Part shown: piece after piece, positions 13,562 through 26,000 of the stretch | Position numbering within the stretch: position 1 is the first letter of the stretch | Layout of the letters: each line of letters starts with the position of its first letter | NCBI RefSeq assembly: GCF_051014685.1 | Contig: NC_135049.1 | Span: 33,311,531-33,375,530 of the forward strand | DNA length: 64,000 bases | DNA from: Ptiloglossa arizonensis | Lineage: Eukaryota > Arthropoda > Insecta > Hymenoptera > Colletidae | Direction: 5' to 3' | Made by a program: the position numbers and the translations under genes | The notes under the pieces: model-generated | Told to the model about the DNA's origin: nothing | Databases searched by the model: none | What the model saw: the letters and a program-made list of their open reading frames with translations, nothing else

Positions 13562-15640
13562 GCTTAAAGAACAGCTTCAAACAAAATATTTAATACATAC
13601 GATGAGCAATGAATAGTTAGAAAAATTAAAGAAAATTTAAAGTTTAATGTACTTAAATTGTTGTGCATGGTGGAAAAATTTACAAAAATTTGTTATTCTA
13701 CAAAGTGTAAGAAGAGTTTTAAAAATGATTTTTATAACATAAGCCTAATAAAGAATTTTAAATAAAAATATGAATACTATTATTAAACATGAAAGTGGGT
13801 TAGTGATGGTTTGATAGTATATATCAGATGCTAAAACAGAAAATTATTTTTTATTTAAATACTTTAAAAGAGAATTTAAAAAGTAGCATCGAAAAATTGA
13901 GAATTTTAAGAAAAGTTATCAATACACCTCCTAAAACACTCGATATAAATGTAATTGAGAATATTTTATATAAATTAGAAGTAAGAATAAAAAGACATAA
14001 TTTCGAATAAAAATGATTTAAAAAAGGCAATGCAAGAAAAATAAAGCAAAATTGAACCCGACTTTATACAAAACTTAGTAAAATTAATGCCAAAAAGGTT
14101 ACATGTCGTAAAATGTAACTACAGATATTCTGTAAAGTACTAATTTTTAATTTAAATAAAGTTTAAAAAAAGAATCTTAATGTGTACGATTTCAGCAGTG
14201 AAATGTTTTTTGCACTGTATTATAATAATTTCATTAGTTTATGGTAAGCAATATTCATTTCTTTCGTAATTATTACACAATAAATATAAATATATTTAGA
14301 ATATATTTATTCCAAATTTATTTTTAGAATAAAACATTTTCATGTGTGGTGTACGATTTGGATTGTAACCAGTGTGGCCAAATTTTATCTCCTAAATTGC
14401 TGTCTGGAGGAGTGGGAGAAAGAAATACATTAAAATCGCGATGCGATTCGCGATCTTTTTCCACTCCAATGCCTTTAATGCACGTTGCGTAAAGGAGCGG
14501 AAGGATTCCCACCATACTATCTTCTCCCACTCCTCCCAGTTAGCGATTAGGGAATAAAATATGGCTACGTTGGTTACGACTGTATGTGTATGTACACCTA
14601 GGGATGGCAACGATTCGTCAATATTATCATCATTAATATATCAAAACTACAGATATTTTTTGATGAATTTGAAATTTAGGATTCCCCATCATTTAGTTTT
14701 CGAACAATAAACAGATATGTAATATTATTATGGCATATTGTACGTAGGTAGCTACAAATCCAGACATAATAATAGCACCGTATTTTATTTTTAACCTTTT
14801 AATTACGATTAGTACCTATAGGCGATCAGTTGGGTCTAAGCAATATATTTGACAGTTTGCCTGATAAATACTGCAATTAATAAACAATGTTTAATAAAAC
14901 TGGTAAATAAATATTGTTCCTTTATGTCACGTGAAAACGAACCTTTAAGTTGCCTAATATGTTTGTCATTCACCGAGAGCGCAAAGTAATTATTTATTCT
15001 GTACCAAGTGTATTGAGCGACATCCTGAAAATATAAAATCGCGCGAAATTATGAAGTAATTCTTGGTATATATAAAAGATTTCTTATTTGTAATCTCTAT
15101 CAATAACGTGATCGATTTATAAAAATATAAGTAGATAAGCATTAGGGCAAAAAAGATTTTTTATTACTATCTTTTAAAATTTGTGAACAAATTATGTAGA
15201 ATTTTTTAGTAGGCATTTTTAGCTTATCATGCTGACGATTAATTTTACGATTGAAAGTATCAATCATTTTTTTTATATATATATATATGTGTATTTATTA
15301 ATTATAAATAAGTTGTTTATCGTTTTTATTTATTAGAAAATATAAATAATTTAAGGACAGGCAATAAAGTCATAAATTTGAACAAAATAAATATTTGTTA
15401 TATGTTCTTTTAAGTAAAGAAATTTATTATAAATAAATGCAATTGTTCAAATCAATAAAATACAATGGTGATCAAGATTATTTATTATTTATTTGTGGAA
15501 AAGAAATTATTGAAAATGTATTGTATACGCTTTAATGTACAGGGTGAGTTTATAAATCCATAGTGAAAGGGCATACAAATATATTTATGTGGTAGAAAGT
15601 TGTGGAATAAGTAGAAAGAGAAATTAATTTATTTTGAAAA
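13562..15640. other. AT-rich spacer with inverted-repeat element; Pbgs 5' flank
   Basis: No complete gene recognised. A 60-codon open frame on the plus strand (13828-14010), Lys/Ile/Leu-rich and coil-like, has no family I know and may be chance in AT-rich DNA. An inverted-repeat element lies at 14343-14598. A (TA)n tract is at about 15272-15290. TACAGGGTGAG at 15538-15548, about 100 bp before the Pbgs ATG, resembles the ends of insect DNA transposons. Confidence 0.45.
14343..14598. repeat. imperfect inverted repeat (about 80-bp arms)
   Basis: Left arm 14343-14423 and right arm 14521-14598 are reverse complements with some mismatches and small gaps. Landmarks are GGAGGAGTGGGAGA (14406-14419) against TCTCCCACTCCTCC (14523-14536), then ATAAAAT, TGGC and GGTTAC in matching order. 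The arms flank about 97 bp with its own small palindrome (AATCGCGA...TCGCGAT) and higher GC than the surroundings. It could be a foldback MITE, two inverted insertions of one repeat, or a structured transcript. Confidence 0.7.
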
Positions 15641-17242
15641 ATGTCAGAAGTGCTAGCCAAACACACCCTTCACAGCGGCATTTTTCATCCTACTCTACGG
15701 CAATGGCAATCACCAAATGTAGAAATTACTGTTAACAATCTCATGTATCCGATTTTCATTTCGTAAGTACAATTATTTATAACCTATCGCTTTTGATTGT
15801 GATTTATATATATACATTTATGTGTATTTGTATATACATGCATTTATGTCCACATGTGTTTAATGACATTATAATCTTATTCAAATATAGTAACAAATCA
15901 AGTAAAAAAGGAATAAAATAATTTGAACATTTTTGAAAGTGTTAAATACTTTGTTACATAAGAATTTTGAAGAATGTATTGAAAGTATTGCTTATTAACA
16001 ACAGATTTACGGAAGTGTGCAAATTATAGTTCCTTAGGATATATTCTATAGGAATGAAAAAGCTTGTTTATTGTTAAATTGGCAATTTATTTAAACACAT
16101 TTGTTCCTGTTAAGATTATATAGCTACAATATTTTTTCAGAGACGAACAAGATGCTAAGGATCCAATTGCTAGTATGCCAGGTGTTTATCGGTATGGTAT
16201 TAATCAATTGCGTAAAATGTTGCAACCATTAGTTTCAAAGGGACTACAATCAATATTATTGTTTGGAGTATCAAAACATTTAAAAAAGGTAAACCATACA
16301 TAGAAAATATTTGATAACAAATTGTTTAAAAATTGCATTACATTTTCAATAGGATCATATTGGAAGTAATGCAGATAGTACACAGAATCCCATTATTCAA
16401 GCTGTACCTTTGATAAGACAATGGTTTCCACATTTGTTAATAGCATGTGATATTTGTTTATGTCCCTATACTGTTCACGGACATTGTGGAATTTTAAATG
16501 ATGATGGAAGCATAAATAACAAAGCTAGTATTACACGAATTTCAGAAATCGCTCTTGCGTATGCAAAAGCTGGTGAGATTACCCTTTTCTCCAAATGTAT
16601 TTATTTCTACTAAATACTTTTAATTCATTGCTTATAAAATTACACAATGAAGGTGCACAAATTGTGGCCCCATCTGATATGATGGATGGAAGAATAGGGG
16701 CAATAAAACAAAAATTAGCAGTAACTGAATTAGCAAACAAAGTTGCAGTTTTATCGTATGCTGTGAAATTTGCATCAGGATTTTATGGACCTTTTAGAGA
16801 TGCCTCAAAGTCAGCACCAAAATTTGGAGATCGAAAATGTTATCAATTGCCTCCAGGAAGTAATGGATTAGCTGCCAGAGCTGCTGTTAGTACTATTATA
16901 TTCCCTAGTTTATGTATGTGGTTTGTCTTTAATAAATTGTATTATTGTTTGAAGGCTAGAGATGTATCTGAAGGAGCTGACATGCTTATGGTGAAACCAG
17001 GTCTCTCTTACTTAGATGTTGTTAGGCACACTAAAGATACATATCCAGAATATCCAATGTTTGTATATCAGGTTTCAGGAGAATATGCTATGCTTTATCA
17101 TGGAGCTCAAAATGGGGCAATCAATTTAGAAAATGTATTAAATGAAGTTCTTTTATCTATGAGAAGAGCAGGAGCTGATTGCATTATTACATATTTTACA
17201 CCACTAATTTTAGATATGTTGCAACCAAAGAGCAAATATTGA
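15641..17242 (+). CDS. Pbgs: delta-aminolevulinic acid dehydratase (porphobilinogen synthase)
   Basis: Condenses two 5-aminolevulinate molecules to porphobilinogen, the second step of haem synthesis, in the cytosol. Exons 15641-15762, 16141-16288, 16353-16572, 16653-16885 and 16955-17242 give 336 residues (human ALAD 330). Seen directly: the active-site zinc cysteines in [16 protein letters not shown], the two Schiff-base lysines in [17 protein letters not shown] and LMVKPG, and the [14 protein letters not shown] block. The start is the first ATG, giving [17 protein letters not shown] as in homologues. The last intron (16886-16954, 69 nt) is in frame and free of stops, so an unspliced message would add 23 hydrophobic residues between ARAA and ARDVSEG. 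A poly(A) signal AATAAA is at 17298-17303. Confidence 0.97.
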
Positions 17243-17845
17243 AGATATTTGTATGTTTGACATGTATATGGTCATAATAATGTTGTTTGATATTTTAAAT
17301 AAAAGTCAATTATATATGAGGATTTAGTTTATTCACTATTTTTTATCAAATTATACAAACACATTCAAAAATTATATATGTAAAAAACTGACTTAATGTA
17401 CAGATGACAAAATAGAAAAAATTCAGTTCATTTCGTTGATCAAAGCTGAAATTCTGTCCCGTTAGATACCACTATGTTGTATTAAAAGTGCAAATGTTAG
17501 AATTCTAACGGCTACTTAGATTGCAAAATAATCTTTTTCAAATAAATTGATAATTGTAAAATTGAATTTTATAATTTTGTAAGTAAATAATTGATAATAC
17601 TTTTAATGTATGACATGTAAACATTTTATGAAGCGACGTCAATGATAATAATTATACGTACTAACGTAAGTATGTACATGTTAATATTTTATAAAAAGAT
17701 TAAATAAAATACAAGTTTTATATACATAATTCAATAAGAAAGCTTATTTAATAATATTTTTTGTGGTATACATATACTTTTTTTTGCCTTTTTTTAATAA
17801 TAATAAGTGGCTAAAAAAATGTTCACATGTTACGTGGCTCTTTCC

Positions 17846-17858
17846 GAAATTTCCAGAA
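17846..17858. promoter_or_regulatory. heat-shock element upstream of BiP
   Basis: GAAATTTCCAGAA forms three contiguous alternating units (GAA-nn-TTC-nn-GAA), the minimal HSF trimer site, about 170 bp before the inferred start site. A further TTC lies just upstream with off-by-one spacing. Confidence 0.6.
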
Positions 17859-17872
17859 GTACGATACCATTA

Positions 17873-17880
17873 TGACGTGG
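17873..17880 (+). promoter_or_regulatory. UPR element (XBP1/ATF6 core) upstream of BiP
   Basis: TGACGTGG matches the UPRE core bound by XBP1 and ATF6. It lies about 140 bp upstream of the inferred BiP start site. A further TACGTGGC occurs at 17831-17838. Confidence 0.65.
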
Positions 17881-17954
17881 GCCTATCAATAGCAGCCAAC
17901 TGTATAATATAAACCAATCGGTGTTTGCCTTTCCATTGGTACGGATTTTCTGAA

Positions 17955-17973
17955 CCAATCAACATAGGCCACG
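17955..17973 (+). promoter_or_regulatory. ER stress response element (ERSE) of BiP
   Basis: An exact CCAAT-N9-CCACG, the canonical ERSE bound by NF-Y and ATF6/XBP1 in BiP promoters. The spacer CAACATAGG is 9 nt, as required, though only partly GC-rich. It is about 50 bp upstream of the inferred start site. Confidence 0.85.
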
Positions 17974-18018
17974 ACAAAATCTTTTCGTTAAAATCCCGGT
18001 ATTAAGATCGATCTGTAG

Positions 18019-18124
18019 TCAGTCATTCCTGGTTGTTCCTGTTGTTCGTTGAAGTTTGACTGAAGTGATTACATTTTTTACTTAGAACAAAAAGAAAAGG
18101 AGTGCACATATTATTTTGAATCTG
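18019..18124 (+). promoter_or_regulatory. BiP initiator and noncoding first exon
   Basis: TCAGT at 18019-18023 matches the insect initiator and suggests a start near 18021. The untranslated exon ends at 18124 with a perfect GTAAGT donor. It joins an acceptor ending at 18704, 22 bases before the ATG. The intron between (18125-18704) has no gene that I recognise. Confidence 0.55.
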
Positions 18125-18726
18125 GTAAGTATTGAACGCTTCAAACATTAATCTTGTTTTATTAATATCAATGAGGTGCGGAAAATCGCACTTGAGACTT
18201 TATCGGGCTTTGATGATTCTTCGTTATATGCCACGTCTTGCTACAAAAGTATAATTCTTTGAATTTTCTAACTGAAATTTAATTATTCATTTTTTTAATT
18301 TCTCGAAAAGCGTTACACATAATGTTCTGTTGATAGCATAGTTTCGTGATAATATTCGAATTTCATATGATTTCGCATAGTGCCAGATATACTGGAGTGT
18401 ATGTTCTCCGAAATTAAATATTATAATAACAGATCATATTTTATGTTTAATTTGATATCTTTATTAATTATATTTCTTTTTATTGAAACGACCGTTTTGT
18501 GTTATTTAAAATGTTCATATAATTTTCAAAAACTTTTGTTACTGTGTACATCAAAACTAGAATTTTCCATGAATCAGAGATTCGTTTTGTTTACAATTTT
18601 TATGACAAACTAAACGTGTTTTGCTAAGTACCATTGATTATAAATATTGGATGTCTCAAAGACCATTTTCAAAAACTTAATATTGACTATTACCCATTTT
18701 TTAGGGCTGCTTTTATATAAAGAAAA

Positions 18727-21032
<2,306 letters not shown>

Positions 21033-21605
21033 CTATAACTAATCAGTACATGTATTATTCGTCCTAATTTAGACTGAATTTCACAGTCTCTCGTGCAAAT
21101 GCTGCGGAGATTATCCACGTTGTTGATATGTCGAGTATAAAAAAGACTCATCAACGAACGTCTGTTATTCATTAAGTTGCATTAGAACTATATTATACAC
21201 GGTGGTGATGATCACTCTGTGTATTGTTCTGTAATGCAGTTTATCACGTAACATAACGATCATTTTGATCTTTTTCGTAAAAGAAAAGGAAAAAGAGATA
21301 TATTTAAGAGAAAGAAACTCTTTACAATAACTTCTTTAATTTCTACGTAAGACTCCGCGTGTTAATTTATTTTACTTAATTGTTTTGTATGTTCTATTAC
21401 ATATATAATCGAATAAATACAGTTGTGTAATTCATGTTACAGATTTGCAGCATGCATGCGAATTAGAATGATTGTTTGTGTAAGTGGAGCATGATTTGCG
21501 TCTATTTACTGCCTGTAGAAAACTATATCGTACTATGTACAATATGGATGTTCTGTATGAGTGAATGTCATATGTATCAGTATCACGAAAATAAACATTT
21601 TTTCA
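21033..21605 (+). other. BiP 3'UTR
   Basis: AATAAA signals occur at about 21412 and 21590-21595. The second is followed by a T-run. The region has no coding potential. Confidence 0.6.
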
Positions 21606-23540
21606 GTAAACTATAAACATTGACTATTGTATTCAAACATACTTTCCAGTTGTGTGCAGTTTAGTTGTTTCAATTAAAACAAAGAAAAGAGTATTTTTCT
21701 GAGATGGATTCGAAACAAATTTTATTCCAAGATACAGTTTGACCATATAATAAAAACAGTTGAAAATTTATAGACGGGATTAATTATTCTCTATATTTTT
21801 AATTGCCTATTGTGTATATTTTATCGAAATATAATATTAACAGACACAATAATATTAATATAATGTACGCATTTTTTTTTAATAACTTCCTGATATTCTT
21901 TCGTTTGCTCAAAGCAATCCAGTCATTTTCACTCACGGTACAAAAATAATGTGGGACTCCCATTAACAATTTTTTCCTACTGTGACATTCTTTTTGCTGT
22001 AAATTTTTTGTGTGAATTATTACTTTTCATAGTACACATTTTTAATGTTTACAATTTAAAAAAGTAATATTTTTCAAAGCAGAATTAATAAAGTTAATAA
22101 TACTATACGTAATTACATAGAACAAGAAACGGCGTATTTTCTTTCCAGGTTCATGCACATATAGATACATGATTGTTTTCTTTATGTAGGCGAGAATCAT
22201 CGTTAACAAAATGATTGGATAAATAAAATATTGTTTAGTATTCTTTAAATGTTTTTAGGGGTCCCGTAACAAGGTATTTGCTCCGGGGTTTGTCTTTGTT
22301 AAGACCAGCGCTGTGTTTACTTTGCAGATTTAGAGTATTTTCTTTTTTCGTTGCTTTATAAAAAAGTAAGGCGTTCTATATGGAGTTATAGGTTAGAAAT
22401 TCAATTTCTTTCGCAAGCATAATTAGTGCACCTTCTTCATGATATTGAGAATAAATACGAGGTATTTCGTTATGTTTTGTACGTTATAATTTAATCTTTT
22501 TTGTTTTTTGGTATTCCATCGAGATATTTATAAATGATGGACATTGGGCAGTCCCTTCACGGATCATCGAACAGAAGATGCACTAAAAATGCGATTACAA
22601 TAATCTTTCATCTTTTTTTTTTCTTATTTCATTAATCCTAAGGAACATGTTATCATATTCATGTGTACTCTGAGACTCCGATAATCAGTATACCATGCGT
22701 AAAACATTGTTCGCTCGAATACACTTTCATAAGATAAACAATTTGTACTTCCTGATCGAAATCAAATATCTTAGTTCTGGAAATCAAAGGATCGTTTTTG
22801 ACGAGAAAGCTAATTTTTCTCTCGTTTGCATTACGTTAATGTAACGTGATACTTTGTATCGACAGTGCACCTTGGTCCTCGTTACATTACGAATTGTTAT
22901 ACGACACGGATTTCTTTGTTTCCAACTTTTTTCTTTTAAGGTAAAATGATCTGTTTTTTAACTAATATGAACACATTCAACTGTTTCTTCTCATTTCAAT
23001 TAGACAGAACAGCAAAACCTGAAATCAGTGAACTTTGAAACAGAAGCGTAGAAGTACGCGTTTTCTTCAGGTTGCGTTTGTCTCTAAATAGTTTTCCTAT
23101 TTTTTTTTATTTTTTATTTTCCTTTCTTAACATATCGGACGTATTCTTACAATAGATAACGATCGTGCCTGATTTACGCGACACGAAAGAAAAGAAATTT
23201 TAATCGATTTTTATACAATTGTAGTAAATAAATTTCAATATCGAATTAAGATTGATATATCGAAAAATTTTGCAAAATAAATAATTTTGAACTCGAAACA
23301 TCGAGTGTTAAACTTGTTATATAGTTTTTAGAATATAGTATATTGATTGTTAAAAATTTCATAGATTTAGTACCGTTGCTAAGTCAACGAAAAATGATTG
23401 AATTTAACGTACAAAAATGGTAGTTGAAAAATAATAGTGACAATGTATAGTTGAAAAGTACTTCTCTAAATGCACGAAAAATAAGTAGAATAAACGTGAC
23501 AAATTTTCGCGTTTCTCTTCGATCGTTAGGTAAGAGCATG

Positions 23541-23687
23541 TACAGGGTGTCTCACTGATAATCTTGAAAGCTTGAAAAGTACGATCTTATGGAAAAATGT
23601 GTCCCCCGAAACAAATTAATTTTTCTTTCGACATTTGTTGGAAAGCACAAATATTCAAGACGATCATAACAAATGAGACCCCCTATA
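23541..23687. mobile_element. MITE-like element with imperfect TIRs
   Basis: Left end TACAGGGTGTCTCA (23541-23554) and right end TGAGACCCCCTATA (23674-23687) are inverted repeats matching at 12 of 14 positions. The body is 147 bp and noncoding. Both ends start with TA, so a TA target duplication is possible. Short GGGTGTCTCA-type ends are common among insect nonautonomous DNA transposons. The family is unknown. Confidence 0.55.
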
Positions 23688-24267
23688 TAGTAAGCTACTG
23701 CATGCGGTATTAAATAATACAATAAGCTACAAATATAGATGTAGCTATGTACGTTCTATTACTCTTAATAAGTAAAATAGTAAATATATGCGCAACTCTT
23801 AAAGCACTTTTCGAAAAAAAAAAACTTTTTAACATTTTCTTTTTCAGAAAATGACACATAGTCTATCTGATATTAAGTGTATAAATAATATTTGTAAGCG
23901 TATTATCGGTTCGTGAACTTCATTTAGACAAAGTTTCTCTAAAAAATACTATTACTTTCGATAACTTTTATCAAATGTCCTGCAATGTGTCGCGTAAATA
24001 TGATTAAAGATTACAAAATTGAATTATAAAGAACGATGTATCAAACAAAGGTATATAACATTTCCTTTAAAAAAAAGTACTTCTAAATTTTATACCACTA
24101 TAATATGTCCTAAGAGATTCACTACACCGCTTCCATGCAGTATTTACTTTTAGTAACGCACATATGTAGCGCTTTATATTTTTCGTACTAAGATACGAGG
24201 TTCTGTTTGAAGTTTGTTCTTTCTTTTTTCTTCGAGAAACAAAACTACCATCGTATTCTATACTTGG

Positions 24268-24298
24268 TGCGCGGGCGCGCGCGCGCGCGCGTGTGTAT
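24268..24298. repeat. (GC)n to (GT)n simple repeat
   Basis: A run of alternating G and C of about 30 bases with one interruption, followed by GTGTGTATGTG. It stands out in an AT-rich spacer. Alternating purine-pyrimidine tracts of this kind can adopt Z-DNA. Confidence 0.9.
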
Positions 24299-26000
24299 GT
24301 GTTAAAACTAGCAATGTATGATCGATATCGATCTATGAATTACCAAGCAGGCTGCAAAGAACACGTGAATATTAAGCACTTAATTTAAACGTTTGTCAGA
24401 CCTGAGAATTTATTCACGCTGTTACTTTTTAGCGACGTTAAGAAGAACTTGCTTCTTATTTTGGAAACCAAAGGATTTTTGGTGATGGTAATTCAAGGAT
24501 TGAGAAAGAATTAGAGGTATCTCTGGATACTGTCGTACTTCTAACGAAAAAAATCGTTGCGCTAATAGGTATAGATACTAATTAACAAATAAAGCAGATA
24601 CGTGGTGCGCCTCTGACCTCATTTACTTATTCTTCCACCTAGTTTGAAAAATAACAATGTACTTTGTATCACAGTATTATATCAGTAGTGTATTTAATAT
24701 TTGTCGCATTTACTTTGGATATGGCAAATATGAAATGTAATAGTAAAATTATACTAATGTAAGCTTATATTCTTTGGGGCTAAATGCATATCACAGTGGG
24801 AAATTTTTCGACATTCTATTTTTTTTTAAATTCTTATTCGAATCGCCAGATGCGCACCAGTTTCAGAAATATATTGTCTAAAAAATCATATTAAATCTAT
24901 ACATCTTATTAAAGATATTACTGAAAGCTTTACCGCCAACCAGTGGAAATAAGCAGGCAATAATATTAAAGTAAAAGTATTTTTTACCATTAGTTAAAAA
25001 TGCTCCTTAGACTATTTTAGATACTTACAAGTACCTAATATGCAAGTCTTATCCTAATTTTTTTAGCTGCGCAACTGATTTTATTAAATGGAAAACGATA
25101 AATTATTAAACGGACACTTGCTTCTGAATGATACAAAGTGGTGCATGTTACATGAAACATTTTCATTTTTCTAATCAAATGATTGATTACAGATGTACCA
25201 CATTCATTTACTTCTCAATTATTAATTTGCTCGAATTGGTGTGCCATTCATTTAAATAAATTTTTACAAAATTCATTAGACCATCCTATAAAACAAATGA
25301 AATTACTATCAAATGTTACACAGCTCATTCTAAATGTTAAAGCATGCAGTAAATATTATTTTTAATGTTGACGTGTTAGTATTTATATGAGATAATTATA
25401 ATGTTAAAAGTTAGTAATGAATAATTGTTATGTGCTGAAAAATTCTTTCTCTTATTCCACCAAATTTAAAAATAAGAAAAAGAATGTAAATAATTTCTCA
25501 CGAATATGACTTTGTACTAAAACTACATGTAATGTCAATCATCAATAATATGGAAGAAAGTTCTTTAAGCTGAATAATTTTTTCAATACAGTTTAAACAA
25601 AAATTTTGTTTAATCGTTTGAATACTCGCGTATCACCATTTAATGATAATCCCCTTCATATTAATACTAGAATTTCGACGGACACAAACTATAATAATTA
25701 TAAATGCACAAAAACTTCACGTTGAATGAGATTTAAACGCTAATTTTAAAGTACTTTATAGCACTTTGTTTAGCTATTGTATACTCTGACTACTGTGTAA
25801 GTATCAAATTAACAGCATTCACAGATTATTGAAAACTATAATTTAGAAATCTGATTGTAATAATTTAAGTATTTTGAAATATTTCTTACTTGACAATATC
25901 ATAAAAACGATTTAATAATCAAGTTACTGTCATTTTGAAAGCATTATAAATGATTAACTAGTATTGCTTGCCAAAGAAGAAATTGGTATGCATGCAGTGA

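Larger units (their letters stand above)
17243..18020. promoter_or_regulatory. Pbgs 3' flank and BiP promoter
   Basis: 17243-17800 is AT-rich with no gene seen. 17821-18020 is the proximal BiP promoter with the elements listed separately, plus extra CCAAT words (forward at 17915-17919, reverse at 17934-17938). Confidence 0.6.
21606..26000. other. gene-poor spacer (4.4 kb)
   Basis: No open frame with recognisable protein similarity on either strand. It contains the MITE-like element at 23541-23687, a (GC)n/(GT)n tract at 24268-24298 and many homopolymer runs. Noncoding RNAs or distal regulatory sequence cannot be excluded. I did not recognise a tRNA or snRNA. Confidence 0.5.

Noticed and set aside
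13828..14010. Possible small coiled-coil gene
   Set aside because: Open for 60 codons but Lys/Ile/Leu-rich as expected by chance in AT-rich DNA. No motif or splice context recognised.
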